Origin: Eikenella exigua | GTDB taxonomy: Bacteria; Pseudomonadota; Gammaproteobacteria; Burkholderiales; Neisseriaceae | DNA: 64,000 nucleotides | Reading direction: 5' to 3' | Assembly (NCBI RefSeq): GCF_008805035.1 | Contig: NZ_CP038018.1 | Coordinates: 1-64,000, forward strand | Notes under the pieces: model-generated | What the model was told of the DNA's origin: nothing | The model's input: only the letters and a program-made list of their open reading frames with translations | Database searches by the model: none | Part shown: piece after piece, positions 61,563 to 64,000 of the stretch | How positions within the stretch are numbered: position 1 is the first letter of the stretch | Layout: the number at the start of each line of letters is the position of its first letter | Made by a program: the position numbers and the translations under genes

Positions 61563-61712
61563 ATGTCGAGAAATACTTATTTGATTTTCAGCATCATAGC
61601 TATGCTGGTCAGCACCTTTTACAACTACAGCTTCATGGGCAGCAGCGGCAGCAACCGTTCCTACAACGGCTCGCGCGTGGGTGGTGGCTATTCTTCTGGA
61701 TGGCATAAATGA
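61563..61712 (+). CDS. 49-residue membrane peptide overlapping speD
   Basis: ATG at 61563, six bases after the DUF4178 stop. The product is MSRNTYLIFSIIAMLVSTFY then NYSFMGSSGSNRSYNGSRVG and GGYSSGWHK. It has one hydrophobic helix (about 6-20) and a Ser/Gly/Tyr-rich tail. Its TGA overlaps the speD ATG (ATGA, 61709-61712), a sign of translational coupling, which makes it likely to be a real gene despite its size. No family is recognised. The tail composition suggests an exposed or flexible segment. Confidence 0.65.
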   Translation: MSRNTYLIFSIIAMLVSTFYNYSFMGSSGSNRSYNGSRVGGGYSSGWHK

Positions 61713-62062
61713 GCCACAGCCCCGGCAGCCACGGTCTGCTTGACTTATACGGCTGCCCGCCTGAATTGCTGCGCAACGAAGGCTACCTGAAAACCGCATT
61801 GGAGCACACCGCCCACCACATCGGCGCCACTGTACTCGAAAGCCGTTTCCACACCTTTGGTGGCGAAGGTGGTGTAACTGGCGTGCTGCTCTTGGCCGAA
61901 TCCCACCTCAGCATCCACACCTGGCCCGAACACGGTTTCGCCGCCATCGATATCTTCCTCTGCGGCCACCTGCGGCCTGAAGCAGCAAAAGAAACACTGC
62001 AACACGCCCTGGAAGCTGAACACAGCGTTTGGCAAACCCATCCGCGCGGTAGTGAGTTATAG
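61709..62062 (+). CDS. speD: Pyruvoyl S-adenosylmethionine decarboxylase (class 1B type)
   Basis: It makes decarboxylated S-adenosylmethionine, the aminopropyl donor. The 117-residue proenzyme has the self-cleavage site E64|S65 in AESHLSIHTWPEHG, with Ser65 becoming the pyruvoyl group. His70 and Cys85 (DIFLCG) are the other catalytic residues. These correspond to Ser63, His68 and Cys83 of the Thermotoga enzyme. Some SpeD homologues are known to have changed into arginine or ornithine decarboxylases, so the substrate is not certain. A DUS lies in frame near 61780 (EGYLKT). It is last gene of the cluster. Confidence 0.9.
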   Translation: MSHSPGSHGLLDLYGCPPELLRNEGYLKTALEHTAHHIGATVLESRFHTFGGEGGVTGVLLLAESHLSIHTWPEHGFAAIDIFLCGHLRPEAAKETLQHALEAEHSVWQTHPRGSEL

Positions 62063-62082
62063 GTTTGCGGCAGATAGATGGG

Positions 62083-62114
62083 AAAGGCTACCTGAAAATT
62101 TTCAGGTAGCCTTT
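62083..62114. terminator. Bidirectional inverted-DUS terminator between speD and sstT
   Basis: AAAGGCTACCTGAAAA directly abuts TTTTCAGGTAGCCTTT. It serves the convergent speD (+) and sstT (-) genes. Confidence 0.85.
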
Positions 62115-62139
62115 CTTATTTAGCTCTTAATCCAAACAA

Positions 62140-63381
62140 TCAGCGTTTGTTTGACTGATCCACGGCAGCGGTAAAAAGCACGTCGGTGGAGGAATTAAGG
62201 GCGGTTTCGGCAGAGTCTTGAATCACGCCGATGATGAAGCCCACCCCCACCACCTGCATGGCGATGTCGTTGGAGATGTTGAACAGGCTGCAGGCCATGG
62301 GAATCAGCAGCAGCGAGCCGCCGGCCACGCCAGATGCACCGCAGGCGCCGATGGCGGCAATCGCGCTTAAGAGCAGAGCCGTCCAGAAATCCACGGTGAT
62401 ACCCAAGGTGTGCACTGCGGCCAAGGTGAGCACAGTAATAGTGATGGCGGCACCAGCCATGTTGATGGAAGCACCCAGCGGGATGGATACGGAATAGGTG
62501 TCTTCATGCAAACCGAGTTTTTTCGCCAAAGCCATGTTCACCGGGATATTGGCAGCGGAAGAACGGGTAAAGAAGGCAGTTACACCGCTTTCACGCAGGC
62601 AGGTAAACACCAGCGGGAAGGGGTTGCGGCGGGTTTGGGTGAACACGATGATGGGGTTCACCACCAGTGCCACAAACAGCATCGCGCCCAGCAATACGGC
62701 CAACAGGTGCAGGTAGAAGCCCAGTTTGTCGAAGCCTTCTTTCACGATGGTAACCAGCACCAGCCCGAAAATGCCCAAGGGGGCAAAGCGGATGACGCCG
62801 CGCACCACTTTGGAAATGGCTTCGGCCATGTCGTTGATCAGTGTGCGGGTTTGTTTGCTGGCTTGGCGGAAAGCCGTGCCGAGCACCAACGCCCAGGCGA
62901 GGATGCCGATATAGTTGGCATTGGCCAGTGCCTGAATCGGATTGGAAACCAGGTTCATCAGCAGGTGGCGCATCACTTCGCCAATGCTGGTGGGCGCTTC
63001 ATTGCTGGCCGCTTCCACGCCGCTGAGCAGCAGCTGCGAGGGAAAAAGGAAGCTCGCACCCACGGCCACTACCGAGGCAGCAAACGTGCTCACCAGATAC
63101 AGCACCAAAATCGGGCGGATATTGGTGGGGTTGCCGCTACGGTGCTGCGAGATGGCGGAAGTTACCAGAGCAAACACCAAAATCGGTGCCACAGCTTTGA
63201 GCGCGCCCACAAACAGGCTGCCCAAAATCACGCCTACTTCCACCACTGCCCCGGCGGCAGTGGTGTTGCGCGCCAGTACGCCTACCAAAATGCCGAGCAC
63301 GAGGCCGATGGCAATCTGCGTTACCAGCCCCAGGCTGCTGAAAAGGCCGAACGGGCTTTTCCTTTGAGTGTTGTTTTGCAT
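62140..63381 (-). CDS. sstT: Serine/threonine:sodium symporter SstT
   Basis: An inner-membrane Na+-coupled serine/threonine importer of the dicarboxylate/amino acid:cation symporter family, 413 residues. Characteristic segments: [20 protein letters not shown], the Ser-rich [19 protein letters not shown] (hairpin 1 region), [20 protein letters not shown] (substrate-binding NMAG) and [20 protein letters not shown] (hairpin 2). No frameshift. It is divergent from the TamA-like gene, and its 3' end meets speD's terminator. Confidence 0.95.
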   Translation of the reverse strand: MQNNTQRKSPFGLFSSLGLVTQIAIGLVLGILVGVLARNTTAAGAVVEVGVILGSLFVGALKAVAPILVFALVTSAISQHRSGNPTNIRPILVLYLVSTFAASVVAVGASFLFPSQLLLSGVEAASNEAPTSIGEVMRHLLMNLVSNPIQALANANYIGILAWALVLGTAFRQASKQTRTLINDMAEAISKVVRGVIRFAPLGIFGLVLVTIVKEGFDKLGFYLHLLAVLLGAMLFVALVVNPIIVFTQTRRNPFPLVFTCLRESGVTAFFTRSSAANIPVNMALAKKLGLHEDTYSVSIPLGASINMAGAAITITVLTLAAVHTLGITVDFWTALLLSAIAAIGACGASGVAGGSLLLIPMACSLFNISNDIAMQVVGVGFIIGVIQDSAETALNSSTDVLFTAAVDQSNKR

Positions 63382-63771
63382 ACGAATCCCTAGATTGTGT
63401 GATTGTTATAGCTAAAGCCCATTGTTTTCTAGTGTATCGGCTCGCTTCAGCTATGGTTCCGGGTGAAAAAAAGGAGCCCAGTTTAACAGAAACGAACGTA
63501 TCAGCACAAATATTTACCAACAGCAACTGCCTGCACGGGCCGCCTGTGGCGGGGCAGGCAAGTTTTTCAGGTAACCTTTAGATGGATTGAGGCTACCTGA
63601 AAAACACAATAACAGGCAATTTAGATAATCAAACTCAACCATACCTTTCGGGCAGCCTTTACTACCTTGATTTCTTTTGCCTGCCTTTACTATAAAACGT
63701 AAGGCAAAAATGCTAATATGCCGCCGTTTGCCGCACACACCGGCTTGATGTTTATCGATTACAGATTGCCC
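63382..63771. other. Intergenic region between sstT and the TamA-like gene
   Basis: These 390 bases hold an imperfect inverted repeat near 63406-63453 (TAGCTAAAGC and GCTTCAGCTA) that resembles the ends of the mobile elements, and an inverted DUS pair with one mutated arm (63566-63602). No convincing gene was found. Confidence 0.5.
63566..63602. repeat. Imperfect inverted DUS pair
   Basis: TTTCAGGTAACCT (63566-63578, one change) and AGGCTACCTGAAA (63590-63602). Confidence 0.6.
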
Positions 63772-64000
63772 ATGAGAACCCCACTATTTCCCCTTGCCGT
63801 GATCGCCGCCCTGCTATTGAGCCTGCCCGCCCGTGCCGACGGCAAGGCAGGAGAGGCGGCTGCTAATTCGGTGCAAAAAAATAAAGAAAAAGAATCAATC
63901 GAGCAGCCCACCACGGTTAATCCAAACAAACTGCCTTTCCCCATTTCCATCAATGCGCCTGCCGATTTGGCCGCACTTTTGCGCGAGCATCTTTCTATTA
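63772..64000 (+). CDS. N-terminus of a TamA-like outer-membrane assembly protein (partial)
   Basis: The frame runs off the window end. From ATG 63772 it reads MRTPLFPLAVIAALLLSLPA followed by RADGKAGE, a clear Sec signal peptide. After a Lys/Glu/Asn-rich linker, FPISINAPADLAALLREHLS resembles the first POTRA strand and helix of TamA-type Omp85 proteins (the x-I-x-A-P-x-x-L-x-x-L-L-x-x-H-L pattern). In-frame ATGs at 63748 and 63718 are alternative starts, but only 63772 places the signal peptide at the N-terminus. TamA works with TamB in outer-membrane assembly and lipid transport. Only 76 codons are visible. Confidence 0.6.
   Translation, partial: MRTPLFPLAVIAALLLSLPARADGKAGEAAANSVQKNKEKESIEQPTTVNPNKLPFPISINAPADLAALLREHLSI

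Overview
The window reads as chromosomal DNA of an Eikenella species (family Neisseriaceae, Betaproteobacteria). The strongest sign is the 12-mer AGGCTACCTGAA and its reverse complement TTCAGGTAGCCT. It occurs dozens of times, singly or as inverted pairs that form terminator-like hairpins. This is the DNA-uptake-sequence dialect known for Eikenella (AG-eikDUS). Family-typical content agrees: a BirA-CoaX fusion, a Slam gene paired with a factor-H-binding-protein-like lipoprotein, and short mobile repeats resembling Correia elements.

Layout. 1-2652: dnaA-dnaN. 2763-3570: a small DUS-free island (ICMT-like methyltransferase plus a broken ABC-transporter binding protein) that looks imported. 3706-9122: TPR protein, decayed acetamidase gene, gltS, 6-phosphogluconolactonase and a small membrane protein. 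9242-12115: pyrI and pyrB, separated by a GH16-like lipoprotein with a Pro/Gln minisatellite. 12561-34238: information-processing core, comprising a HerA/YjgR-type ATPase, rpsL-rpsG-fusA-tufA-rpsJ, rsmD, ferredoxin, tRNA-Tyr/Gly/Thr, tufB, tRNA-Trp, secE-nusG, rplKAJL and rpoBC. The ribosomal part is rearranged: rpsJ ends at a terminator rather than running into rplC, and rpsL does not follow rpoC.

34465-43972: accessory genes, including a pseudogenised DUF4198 protein, a truncated nnrS, maf, dnaJ, a methyltransferase, the surface lipoprotein/Slam pair and a SPOR protein. 43969-50099: rfaE2-birA/coaX-SPOR (minus strand), ftsEX and a COG4389 membrane protein. 50310-54695: VOC protein flanked by direct repeats, small membrane protein, EVE-domain protein and glnE (frameshifted). 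54746-56008: cbpA-cbpM.

56265-62062: a compact cluster that I judge the most interesting part of the window. A seven-helix membrane protein fused to a spermidine-synthase-like domain is read leftward. Divergent from it are DUF350, an SPFH/SHOCT-like protein, a frameshifted small gene, a two-zinc-ribbon DUF4178 protein, a 49-residue membrane peptide and a pyruvoyl S-adenosylmethionine decarboxylase. Together they suggest membrane-associated polyamine (or aminopropyl) chemistry tied to envelope organisation. 62140-64000: sstT and the start of a TamA-like gene.

Decay is visible in several places: acetamidase, nnrS, DUF4198, the binding-protein fragment, glnE and the small gene at 59632. Some single-base shifts could be sequencing errors. 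All assignments come from reading the sequence; no database search was run.
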